From: Kocuria sp.
GTDB lineage: Bacteria > Actinomycetota > Actinomycetes > Actinomycetales > Micrococcaceae
Reading direction: 5' to 3'
DNA length: 64,000 bases
NCBI RefSeq assembly: GCF_030530945.1
Contig: NZ_JAUMTZ010000006.1
Location: 76,948-140,947 of the forward strand
Positions 51,966 through 59,599 of this stretch are shown here, piece by piece. Within the stretch, counting starts at the first letter, position 1, and each line of letters starts with the position of its first letter. Position numbers and translations under genes: made by a program. The notes beneath the pieces are model-generated. The model worked only from the letters and a program-made list of their open reading frames with translations, ran no database searches and was not told the origin of the DNA.

Positions 51966-53372
51966 TCAGTACTTGCCCGTCATGGTGGTGACGTCCAGCG
52001 CGCGGTCCAGCTGCTCCTCGGTGAGCTTCTCGCCGTCCACGTAGCCGAGCTCGATGGTCGCCTCGCGCACGGTGACCTTGTTGGCCACGGCGTGCTTGGC
52101 GATCTTCGCGGCGGCCTCGTAGCCGATGGCCTTGTTCAGCGGGGTCACGATCGAGGGGGAGGCCTCGGCGAGGAAGCGGCAGCGCTCCTCGTTGGCCTCC
52201 AGCCCGTCCACCATCTTCTCCGCGGCCACGCGGGACACGTTGGCGAGCAGGCGGATGGAGCCCAGCAGGTTCGCGGCCATCACGGGAATGCCCACGTTGA
52301 GCTCGAACGCCCCGTTGGTGGCGGACAGGGAGACCGCGGTGTCGTTGCCGATCACCTGGGCGGCCACCTGGATGGTGGCCTCGCAGATCACGGGGTTGAC
52401 CTTGCCCGGCATGATGGACGAGCCCGGCTGCAGGTCCGGGATGTGGAGCTCGCCCAGGCCGGTGTTGGGCCCGGAACCCATCCAGCGGATGTCGTTCATG
52501 ATCTTCATGTAGGAGTACGCGATGTTGCGCAGCTGCCCGGAGGCCTCCACGAGACCGTCGCGGTTGGCCTGCGCCTCGAAGTGGTTGCGCGCCTCGGTCA
52601 GGGGCAGCCCGGTCTCCTCGGAGAGCAGCTCAATCACGCGGGCGGAGAAGCCGTCCGGGGTGTTGATGCCGGTGCCCACGGCGGTGCCGCCCAGCGGGAC
52701 CTCGGCCACGCGCGGCAGGGAGGCGTCGATGCGCTCCATGCCGTATCGCACCTGCGCCGCGTAGCCGCCGAACTCCTGGCCCAGGGTCACGGGGGTGGCG
52801 TCCATGAGGTGGGTGCGCCCGGACTTCACGATGTCCTTGAACTGCTCCGCCTTCTTCTCCAGGGAGGTGGCGAGCACGTCCATGGCCGGCTTGAGGTCGT
52901 TGATGAGCGCGTTGGTGACGGCCACGTGCACGGAGGTGGGGAAGACGTCGTTGGAGGACTGCGAGGCGTTCACGTGGTCGTTCGGGTGCACCTCGATCCC
53001 CTCGGACTCCAGCGCGCGGGACGCCAGGGTGGCCAGCACCTCGTTGGTGTTCATGTTCGAGGAGGTGCCGGAGCCGGTCTGGAACACGTCGATCGGGAAC
53101 TGGTCGTCGTGCTCGCCCGAGGCCACGGCGTCCGCGGCGTCGCGGATGGCCTGTGCACGCTGGGCGTCGAGCACGCCCAGCTCCTCGTTGGCGGTGGCGG
53201 CGGCCTTCTTCACCTGGGCGAGCGCCTTGATGTGCTCGCGCTCCAGGGTGCTGCCGGAGATGGGGAAGTTCTCCACGGCGCGCTGCGTCTGCGCACGGTA
53301 GAGCGCGTTCTTCGGGACGCGCACCTCGCCCATGGTGTCGTGTTCGATGCGGTACTCGGTGTTTTCAGCCAT
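51966..53372 (-). CDS. fumC: Class II fumarate hydratase
   Basis: A 468-residue TCA-cycle enzyme, iron-sulfur independent, hydrating fumarate to malate. Signatures: TGSGTSSNMNTNEV, NDVFPTSVHVA, SGRTHLMDATPVTLGQEF, and GSSIMPGKVNPV with the catalytic-loop Ser. Length is standard. It is the only fumarase in the window and acts after succinate dehydrogenase. A single gene, with its own terminator. It lies next to poxB, on the same strand but with a 235-nt gap, so it is probably a separate unit. Confidence 0.96.
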   Translation of the reverse strand: MAENTEYRIEHDTMGEVRVPKNALYRAQTQRAVENFPISGSTLEREHIKALAQVKKAAATANEELGVLDAQRAQAIRDAADAVASGEHDDQFPIDVFQTGSGTSSNMNTNEVLATLASRALESEGIEVHPNDHVNASQSSNDVFPTSVHVAVTNALINDLKPAMDVLATSLEKKAEQFKDIVKSGRTHLMDATPVTLGQEFGGYAAQVRYGMERIDASLPRVAEVPLGGTAVGTGINTPDGFSARVIELLSEETGLPLTEARNHFEAQANRDGLVEASGQLRNIAYSYMKIMNDIRWMGSGPNTGLGELHIPDLQPGSSIMPGKVNPVICEATIQVAAQVIGNDTAVSLSATNGAFELNVGIPVMAANLLGSIRLLANVSRVAAEKMVDGLEANEERCRFLAEASPSIVTPLNKAIGYEAAAKIAKHAVANKVTVREATIELGYVDGEKLTEEQLDRALDVTTMTGKY

Positions 53373-53432
53373 GGCCCCAGTTTAGGCATCCCGCTCCCGT
53401 TCCAGCGGGCTTCCCCCGGGCCGCGGTGGACG

Positions 53433-53467
53433 ACGCCGCCGCGCACCCGGGTGACCCGGCGGCGTCG
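53433..53467 (-). terminator. Hairpin terminator after the carbonic anhydrase gene
   Basis: GACGCCGCCG (53433-53442) pairs with CGGCGGCGTC (53458-53467); the loop holds a further self-complementary CACCCGGGTG. It follows the carbonic anhydrase stop by ~18 nt. Confidence 0.65.
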
Positions 53468-53484
53468 CCCGCTCCGGCGCGCTC

Positions 53485-54135
53485 TCAGGCGCCGCGGAAC
53501 CCGGGGTCCTCGCTGTAGACCAGCTCGGCCTTGCCGTCCGCGAGGTGGTAGAAGACGCCGATCACGGCGGCGTCCCCGCGCGTGACGGCTTGGGAGATGG
53601 CCGCGGAGTGGTCCACGAGCCGGGCGGCGGTCTGCCGGGTGTGCTCCACCACCATGTCCTGCAGGTCCGCATCCCCGGCGCGCTTGGCCTCCAGCACCGA
53701 GGGGGTGATGCGCTCCACGAGGTCCCGCTGGAAGCCGCGGGGCAGCTGCCCGGACTCCACGGAGTCCCGGGTGGCCGTCACGGCGCCGCACGAGTCGTGG
53801 CCGAGCACCATGACCAGGGGTGTGCCCAGCACCTCGATGGCGTACTCCAGGGAGCCCAGCACGGCGTTGTCGATCACCTGTCCGGCGGTGCGGATCACGA
53901 ACGCGTCCCCCAGGCCCAGGTCGAAGATGATCTCCGCGGCCAGCCGCGAGTCGGAGCAGCCGAAGATCACCGCGAACGGCTTCTGCGACTGGGCCAGGTC
54001 CTCGCGGCGCTGCGCGTCCTGGTGGGGGTGCAGGGTGTCCCCGGAGATGAAGCGGGCGTTGCCCTCCTGCAGGGCCCGCCAGGCCTCGGCCGGGGTGTGT
54101 GGGGTGTGCTCCACGCTGGCTGTCTCAGTGCTCAC
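53485..54135 (-). CDS. Beta-class carbonic anhydrase
   Basis: A 216-residue zinc enzyme interconverting CO2 and bicarbonate. Zinc ligands Cys60 (FGCSDSR), His113 and Cys116 (LGHDSCGAV) are present, together with the catalytic Asp62-Arg64 dyad. Length is typical. The open frame continues far upstream, but GTG 54135 has a TGGAGTCC ribosome site and gives the expected N-terminus. Its bicarbonate would supply carboxylases. Single gene, followed by a hairpin terminator. Confidence 0.94.
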   Translation of the reverse strand: MSTETASVEHTPHTPAEAWRALQEGNARFISGDTLHPHQDAQRREDLAQSQKPFAVIFGCSDSRLAAEIIFDLGLGDAFVIRTAGQVIDNAVLGSLEYAIEVLGTPLVMVLGHDSCGAVTATRDSVESGQLPRGFQRDLVERITPSVLEAKRAGDADLQDMVVEHTRQTAARLVDHSAAISQAVTRGDAAVIGVFYHLADGKAELVYSEDPGFRGA

Positions 54136-54227
54136 GGTCGGACTCCATGACTCGTCGGGGGCGGTGCGGCACGAGGCTGCGCGCCGCTGGTACAGGGTAG
54201 ACCCGTGCCGTGCGGGCCACGGCCCCG

Positions 54228-54899
54228 TCAGGACCCGGACAGCGCCCGGGCCACGTGCTCGAAGTCGGCGTCCGGCGCCGTGCCGCTGAGCACCACGGTG
54301 GAGCCCTTGAGGTCCCCGACCCACGCGGTGAACTCCTCGTCCTTGCCGCTGGCGTCCCGGTGGTGCTGGTGCCACGTGACGCCGTCCAGCTGCTTCTCCC
54401 CGGTCTGGGGGACCAGCTGGGTGCGCTGGGCGAGCCACGTGGGGTTCGACTTGGCGGTCTGGACCATGTCCACCAGGTGGTAGTCGGGGGAGAGGTACCC
54501 CACGTCCCACAGGGGGACGCCGTCCTGGGACTGGGCGGTCCAGCGGGCGTAGTTCGCGCTCCACCCGTCCCCGAGCTGCGGTGCCGCGGGTGTGAAGGAC
54601 GCCTGGTCCGCCGCGAACTTCGCCTCCTGCGCCACGTCCACCTGCGCCCGGTAGGGCTGGGCGTCCGGTTTGGGCTGCAGCCACAGGAACGGCAGCAGCA
54701 TCAGGATCAGCACCACCATGGAGATCACCATGCCCCGGATGGGGGCGTTGAGCCGCTTGGCCTGCTTGCTGGTGAGCTGCGGGACGGGCCGCTCGGCGGC
54801 GTCGTCGGACGTGGCCTCGGCGGAGCCGGGGGCGGGGGAGACGGGTGCGGGGCGGGAACCGTCGGAAGCGGCGCGCGGTCCGGAAGCAGAGGAACTCAC
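54228..54899 (-). CDS. DUF4245 domain-containing membrane protein
   Basis: A 223-residue bitopic protein. About 50 polar Pro/Ser/Ala residues and the basic TSKQAKRLNAPIRG precede one TM (MVISMVVLILMLLPFLWL, about 58-76); the rest is an extracytoplasmic domain with GWSANYARWTAQSQDGVPLWDVGYL, typical of DUF4245. Function unknown. In actinobacteria this gene is regularly divergent from glpX, as here. GTG 54899 has no ribosome site but a CACAAT box 6 nt upstream, so leaderless translation is likely. Confidence 0.85.
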   Translation of the reverse strand: MSSSASGPRAASDGSRPAPVSPAPGSAEATSDDAAERPVPQLTSKQAKRLNAPIRGMVISMVVLILMLLPFLWLQPKPDAQPYRAQVDVAQEAKFAADQASFTPAAPQLGDGWSANYARWTAQSQDGVPLWDVGYLSPDYHLVDMVQTAKSNPTWLAQRTQLVPQTGEKQLDGVTWHQHHRDASGKDEEFTAWVGDLKGSTVVLSGTAPDADFEHVARALSGS

Positions 54900-54905
54900 G
54901 GACCC

Positions 54906-54911
54906 ATTGTG
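54906..54911 (-). promoter_or_regulatory. -10-like box of leaderless DUF4245 gene promoter
   Basis: CACAAT on the minus strand ends 6 nt before GTG 54899. The first base departs from TAnnnT. Confidence 0.4.
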
Positions 54912-55036
54912 CCGTGCTCGCGCGAACCGGCCCAACAGGGGCGGGCCGGGGATATGCTGGGCCCACCCGTGGCGGTGCCCGGGCCCCGGTGCGCGGCGGC
55001 CCCCGGCACGGCCGAAACTCGAAGGTGAGGAACAAC

Positions 55037-56047
55037 GTGGCAGAGACGACCCCGCAGGCTGGCTCCGGAAATGTGGCGGACCGGAACTTGGCACTGGAAC
55101 TGGTGCGTGTCACCGAGGCCGCCGCGATCGCGGGCGGCCACTGGGTGGGCGCCGGGGACAAGAACAGCGCGGACGGCGCGGCCGTGGACGCCATGCGCTC
55201 CTTCCTCTCCACCGTGGACTTCAACGGCACCGTGGTGATCGGCGAGGGCGAGAAGGACGAGGCCCCCATGCTGTTCAACGGCGAGCAGGTGGGCAGCGGC
55301 GCGGGCCCCGCCTCGGACGTGGCGGTGGACCCCATCGACGGCACCCGGCTCACGGCGCTGGGCATGAACAACGCGCTCGCGGTGATCGCGGTGGCGGACG
55401 GCGGGTCCATGTTCGACCCCTCGGCCGTGTTCTACATGGACAAGCTCGTGGTGGGTCCGGAGGCCGCGGACATGGTGGACCTGCGCCTGCCCGTGAAGCA
55501 GAACATCCACCTGGTGGCCAAGGCCAAGGGCGTGAAGCCCAACCAGGTCACGGTGTGCGTCCTGGACCGCCCGCGGCACCAGGGGCTCGTGGAGGAGATC
55601 CGTGCCACGGGCGCCCGCACCCGCATGATCCTGGACGGTGACGTGGCGGGCGCGATCGCCGCGTGCCGCGAGGGCACCGGGGTGGACATCATGATGGGCA
55701 TCGGCGGCACTCCGGAGGGCATCGTGACCGCGTGCGCCGTGAAGGCCACCGGCGGTGTGATCCAGGGCCGCCTGGCCCCCACGGACGACGCCGAGCGCGA
55801 GAAGGCCGCCGCGGCGGGGCTGGACGTGGACCGGATCCTCACCACGGACGAGCTGGTCACCTCCGACAACTGCTTCTTCGCCGCCACCGGCATCACGGAC
55901 GGGGACCTGCTGCGCGGTGTGCGCTACCGCGGCCGCACCATCACCACCCAGTCCATCGTGATGCGCTCCCGCTCCGGGACGGTGCGCATGGTGGAGGCCG
56001 AGCACCTGGCCAAGAAGTGGGAGAAGTACGAGCGCAGCCACGGCTGA
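55037..56047 (+). CDS. glpX: Class II fructose-1,6-bisphosphatase GlpX
   Basis: A 336-residue gluconeogenic phosphatase removing the 1-phosphate from fructose 1,6-bisphosphate. VIGEGEKDEAPML and VAVDPIDGTRLTALG are the metal-binding motifs of the Li-sensitive phosphatase fold, and MMGIGGTPEGIVTACA is specific to GlpX. It is the usual FBPase of actinobacteria. GTG 55037 has GGTGAGGAAC before it; TATGCT at 54953-54958 is a likely -10 with a ~75-nt leader. The gene ends in a classical U-tract terminator. Confidence 0.95.
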   Translation: MAETTPQAGSGNVADRNLALELVRVTEAAAIAGGHWVGAGDKNSADGAAVDAMRSFLSTVDFNGTVVIGEGEKDEAPMLFNGEQVGSGAGPASDVAVDPIDGTRLTALGMNNALAVIAVADGGSMFDPSAVFYMDKLVVGPEAADMVDLRLPVKQNIHLVAKAKGVKPNQVTVCVLDRPRHQGLVEEIRATGARTRMILDGDVAGAIAACREGTGVDIMMGIGGTPEGIVTACAVKATGGVIQGRLAPTDDAEREKAAAAGLDVDRILTTDELVTSDNCFFAATGITDGDLLRGVRYRGRTITTQSIVMRSRSGTVRMVEAEHLAKKWEKYERSHG

Positions 56048-56065
56048 GCCGCTCCCCGCGCCGTC

Positions 56066-56107
56066 GAACGCGCGTGCCCGCCCCGTCAAGGGTGGGCACG
56101 CGCGTTC
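56066..56107 (+). terminator. Rho-independent terminator after glpX
   Basis: Bases 56066-56079 pair perfectly with 56094-56107 (14 bp), followed by TTCTTTC, the best classical U-tract on the plus strand of the window. Confidence 0.85.
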
Positions 56108-56162
56108 TTCTTTCGCCGCTAAGCTGGGGCGCTGTGTGCTGGGCCCGAGGAGAGGAAGAACC

Positions 56163-57701
56163 GTGGCGTTGAGCGTGTCCCCGTGCGGCAACAGGAAGAC
56201 CTGGGACGCCCGGGTCCGGGTCACGGGCGGGCATCCCGAACTGCTGTGGGGCATCGGTGACGCCGAGGCCCTCACGCGCGAGGGCGTGGGCGTGGAGCGC
56301 GTGGCCGTGGACCGCGGCGAACAGACCGTGGGCTACGGGCAGCTGCTGGTGCTCGCCGAGGACCGGCACACCGTGGTGGACGCCAAGTCCATGCACGTGA
56401 AGAACCCCCGCGACCTGCTGGACGTGCTGGCCGCCCTGCAGGACCACGCGCGCACCGCCCACGGGGCCGCCGTGCTGCGGGTGAGCCCCGACACCCCCGC
56501 CACCACGGACCTCGCGGCGAGTCTCACCGAGGCCGGGTATCGGCGCCGGGACCGGATCCGCCGAGGGGAGGCCGGCCCCCGTCACCTCGTGGTGCGCCTG
56601 GGGGAGACCGAGGGCGAGCTCTCCCGGCGGCTCTCCAGCGAGACCCTGCAGCGCTGCCGCGCGGGACTGCGCGACTCCGGGGTGCGCGTGCGCCGGGTGG
56701 AGGCCGCGGACCGGGACCTCTCCCACGTGGGTCTGCGCACCCAGCACATCCGCGAGCTGCTGCGCGCCGTGGGCCAGAACTCCGTGTTCCTGGTGGCCAC
56801 CGAGCGGGACGAGGCCGGTGCGGAGGCCGCCCTGGGCTACCTCTGGTTCGTGCACACCGGTGAGGCCGCGATCGTCTACCGGCTGGGCTTCACGGACCGC
56901 GCCCGGGACCTGGGTGTGGACGACGCGCTGCTGCTCACGGGTCTCGTGCAGCTGCAGCAGCGCCAGGTGCACCGGGTGCTCGCCGGGGATCCCGACCAGC
57001 CGGGCCACCCCATGGTGCTGCGCGAGCTCGCCACGGAGGAGCACGAGGTCCTGGGCACCTGGGAGTACCCCCTGGTGGGCGAGTTCCAGGTGGCCGGGCG
57101 CGCGGAGAAGGCCCGCCGCCGCCTCTTCGGCCGCCGCGCCAAGCGTCCCGCCTCGCAGCAGGACCTGCTGCCGGAGGACGCCGTCTCGGACGGTCCCTCT
57201 CCCGCGACCACCGGGTCCACGCCGGACGCGCCCGCCCCCGGGGCCCGGTCCGTCGCGACCTCGCCCGACTCCGGCGAGTCCGCCGAGTCCCGGGCCGTGG
57301 GCGGCACCGCCTCGCCCGAGCCCGCTGCAGACGCCACCGAAAGGAAGCACACCCGCCCGACGACGCCGCCGCGCCGCCACCGGGGGGACCGCACCACCCC
57401 GGGCGGGCGTCGTCGCGCGCGCGTCCGCGGGGCCGGGACGGCGCCCGAGGAGACCGGATCGACGAAAACCGGATCGTTGGAGACCGGATCGGTCGACGCC
57501 GGATCCGGGAGGAGCGGTCTCCCCGAGAGCGCCGCCGGGGCAGGCACCCGTCAGGACGCAACCCTGGAGCAGGAAGCCCCGGAGCAGAGCACTCCACAGG
57601 CGGCCGCCCGGCCGACCGGGGACGAGCAGGTCAGGGGCTCCCTGTTCGGACGTGTGCTCGCCGAGAGCCGCGCGGCCGTGCGGGACGCCGCCCGCTGGTG
57701 A
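56163..57701 (+). CDS. FemAB-like acyltransferase with long disordered C-terminus
   Basis: A 512-residue protein. Residues 1-~325 look like a FemAB/GNAT-fold ligase: TWDARVRVTGGHPELLWGIGD matches the WD...GG...W.WG start of that family, and LSRRLSSETLQRCRAGLRDSGVRVRR resembles its helix that docks the lipid-linked peptide. Residues ~330-512 are Arg/Pro/Ser/Thr-rich disorder with no obvious motif. FemAB proteins add amino acids from aminoacyl-tRNA to the stem-peptide bridge. Catalytic competence is uncertain because C-terminal FemAB motifs are weak. AGGAAG precedes GTG 56163; a TAAGCT box lies at ~56119. Confidence 0.75.
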   Translation: MALSVSPCGNRKTWDARVRVTGGHPELLWGIGDAEALTREGVGVERVAVDRGEQTVGYGQLLVLAEDRHTVVDAKSMHVKNPRDLLDVLAALQDHARTAHGAAVLRVSPDTPATTDLAASLTEAGYRRRDRIRRGEAGPRHLVVRLGETEGELSRRLSSETLQRCRAGLRDSGVRVRRVEAADRDLSHVGLRTQHIRELLRAVGQNSVFLVATERDEAGAEAALGYLWFVHTGEAAIVYRLGFTDRARDLGVDDALLLTGLVQLQQRQVHRVLAGDPDQPGHPMVLRELATEEHEVLGTWEYPLVGEFQVAGRAEKARRRLFGRRAKRPASQQDLLPEDAVSDGPSPATTGSTPDAPAPGARSVATSPDSGESAESRAVGGTASPEPAADATERKHTRPTTPPRRHRGDRTTPGGRRRARVRGAGTAPEETGSTKTGSLETGSVDAGSGRSGLPESAAGAGTRQDATLEQEAPEQSTPQAAARPTGDEQVRGSLFGRVLAESRAAVRDAARW

Positions 57702-57711
57702 GTCCGCGGAG

Positions 57712-57740
57712 CGCGGGCCCGCCTCCGTGGCGGGCCCGCG
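57712..57740. terminator. 12-bp perfect hairpin between convergent genes
   Basis: CGCGGGCCCGCC (57712-57723) pairs with GGCGGGCCCGCG (57729-57740). It lies between the FemAB-like gene (+) and the SDR gene (-). Confidence 0.7.
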
Positions 57741-57765
57741 GGGGACGCGGTGGGAGTGCCGAGCG

Positions 57766-58521
57766 CTAGGAGCGCCCGGACACCATGTTCGCCGCGCGCG
57801 CCACCAGTGGCTGCGGCAGGAGCCGGGTGAGTCCCTCCAGGAGCCGGTACGCGCGGGGGAACACCACGCGGGACCGGCCGTGGTCCAGTGCCGAGAGCAC
57901 CGCGGCCACGAGGTCCGCGGGGCGCGCCGAGCGCCCCACCTCGATCGCCGCGGCGTCGGCCACGCGGAAGAAGTCCGTGTCCACGGGCCCCGGGCACACG
58001 CTCAGCACGCGCACACCGTGCCTGCGGGCCTCCACGTCCACGGCCACGCTGAACCGGTCCACGAACGCCTTGCTGGCGCCGTACGTGGCCATGGACGGCA
58101 GGGGCTGGAACGCGGCCACGGAGGCGATGTTGACCACGGTCCCGCGCCCGGCGGCCGTCATGGGGCCGAGCGCCGCGTGGGTGAGGGTCATCAGGGCCCG
58201 CACGTTCACGGTGAGCTGCTCGAGCTCGCGGTCCAGGTCCAGCCGGGCGAACTCCCCGTGGGTGCCGAAGCCGGCGTTGTTCACCAGCAGGTCCACGGGC
58301 TCGGTCCGCAGCACGGCCGCCACGGCGTCGATGCCCTCCTGCGTGCCCAGGTCCGCGGCCACGGTGCGGGCCGTGCCGCCCGTGACGGCCTCGGACAGCG
58401 CCGTGAGCTTCTCGCTGCTGCGGCCCGTGAGCACCAGCCGGTACCCGCGTTCGTGCAGCGCCTCGGTGAAAGCCCGGCCGATCCCGCCGGTGGCGCCCGT
58501 GATCAGTGCTGCGGGACTCAT
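57766..58521 (-). CDS. Short-chain dehydrogenase/reductase
   Basis: A 251-residue classical SDR with TGATGGIG (cofactor loop), NNAGFGTHG, the Ser of NIASVAAF and the YGASK catalytic pair. The C-terminal ~45 residues (RAYRLLEGLTRLLPQPLVARAAN) are amphipathic, as in SDRs that act at membranes on lipid-like substrates. Substrate unknown. Its ATG overlaps the stop of the FemAB gene upstream (ATGA at 58518-58521), so the two are translated together, which hints at a role linked to the envelope. Confidence 0.87.
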   Translation of the reverse strand: MSPAALITGATGGIGRAFTEALHERGYRLVLTGRSSEKLTALSEAVTGGTARTVAADLGTQEGIDAVAAVLRTEPVDLLVNNAGFGTHGEFARLDLDRELEQLTVNVRALMTLTHAALGPMTAAGRGTVVNIASVAAFQPLPSMATYGASKAFVDRFSVAVDVEARRHGVRVLSVCPGPVDTDFFRVADAAAIEVGRSARPADLVAAVLSALDHGRSRVVFPRAYRLLEGLTRLLPQPLVARAANMVSGRS

Positions 58522-59510
58522 GCGTCCGCCTTTCGGGTCAGGTGCTCGCGCAGGGCTGCGCGCGTTCGGGACAGGCCCTCGCGGGTGGCGCGGACACCGC
58601 TGTAGGCGGCGTAGCCCGCGCGGGAGACCGGCAGGTCCCACGTGCCGGGATGGCTCACGGGCTCACCGCCGAAGGACTTCTTGAAGGACGTGAAGCCGTA
58701 CCACTCGTGCTCCGGTCCCGCGCCCTCGGGGGCGGTGCCGAAGAGGTCGAACCGGGTGAGCCCCTTCTCCCGGGCGTCCATGACCATGGTGACCACCAGG
58801 GGAATGCCCGCGGAGAGCTTGCGGTGCTCCTGGTCCATGGCCGCGTGGGCGTAGGTGCGGGTGTCGTCGGAGTCGTAGACCAGGGACGCCGCGATGGGCT
58901 GTCCCTCGAGCTCCGCGAGGTAGAGGCTCGCGGCGCCCACCGGCATGAGGGAGCTGGCCGCGGCCCGCAGGTAGTCGTCCTGCTGCCGGTTGAAGTTCCG
59001 GCGCCTGGCGGTGTCCTCCAGGAAGCGCAGCAGGTGCTCCACGTCCCGCGGGTCCTCGGAGCGGCGGATGCTCACGCCCTTCTTGTGGATGTTGCGGTAC
59101 AGGTTGCGGTTCGTGGACTTCATGTCCTTGAGCAGGTCCTTGGGGTCCCTGCGCAGGTCGATGACCTGGGTGTGCCCGGGCTGCACCTGCCGCGGGGACC
59201 GGCGCATGCCGCGCCGCCGCAGCGCGGCCTCGGGGCTCTCCCCGGGCTCGGCCACGTGGCCGTCGACGGGCTCCACGCGCACGAACCAGCAGCGCTGCTC
59301 CCGGGCCTTGGCCACGAGGTCCGACAGGGCGGCGTCGAACGCCCGCGGGGACTCGGCCTCCGGGCCGTAGGGGCAGTACAGGTACCGCCCGCCGCGCCCG
59401 CCCTCGACCGTGGCGAGGTAGCGCCACCCGGACCCCTCCGCCCGGATGACGCGGTGTCCGATGCTCTGCTGGAACTGTGCCCACTCGGGGGACTGCAGGA
59501 TGTTTGCCAC
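58518..59510 (-). CDS. FemAB-family peptidoglycan interpeptide bridge aminoacyltransferase
   Basis: A 330-residue ligase of the FemX/FemAB family that transfers an amino acid from aminoacyl-tRNA to the lysine side chain of the wall precursor. LQSPEWAQFQQSIGH at the N-terminus, VIDLRRDPKDLLKDMKSTNRNLYRNIHKKG (helix contacting the precursor; residues about 120-150), LYDSDDTRTYAHAA and the terminal FDLFGTAP...FKKSFGGEPV are diagnostic. GTG 59510 has no ribosome site; TACAGT lies 6 nt upstream. Kocuria-type walls have L-Lys-L-Ala bridges, so alanine is a plausible substrate (inference). Confidence 0.92.
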   Translation of the reverse strand: MANILQSPEWAQFQQSIGHRVIRAEGSGWRYLATVEGGRGGRYLYCPYGPEAESPRAFDAALSDLVAKAREQRCWFVRVEPVDGHVAEPGESPEAALRRRGMRRSPRQVQPGHTQVIDLRRDPKDLLKDMKSTNRNLYRNIHKKGVSIRRSEDPRDVEHLLRFLEDTARRRNFNRQQDDYLRAAASSLMPVGAASLYLAELEGQPIAASLVYDSDDTRTYAHAAMDQEHRKLSAGIPLVVTMVMDAREKGLTRFDLFGTAPEGAGPEHEWYGFTSFKKSFGGEPVSHPGTWDLPVSRAGYAAYSGVRATREGLSRTRAALREHLTRKADA

Positions 59511-59516
59511 GCCCCC

Positions 59517-59522
59517 ACTGTA
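59517..59522 (-). promoter_or_regulatory. -10 box of leaderless femAB promoter
   Basis: TACAGT on the minus strand ends 6 nt before GTG 59510; no ribosome site. Confidence 0.55.
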
Positions 59523-59599
59523 CCGAGACCGCGCGGGGGAGGTCCCCGTCTCCGGGGCCGGCCGGAGTGCACCCCCGGTCCCGTCCGGGCCGGTTCCGG

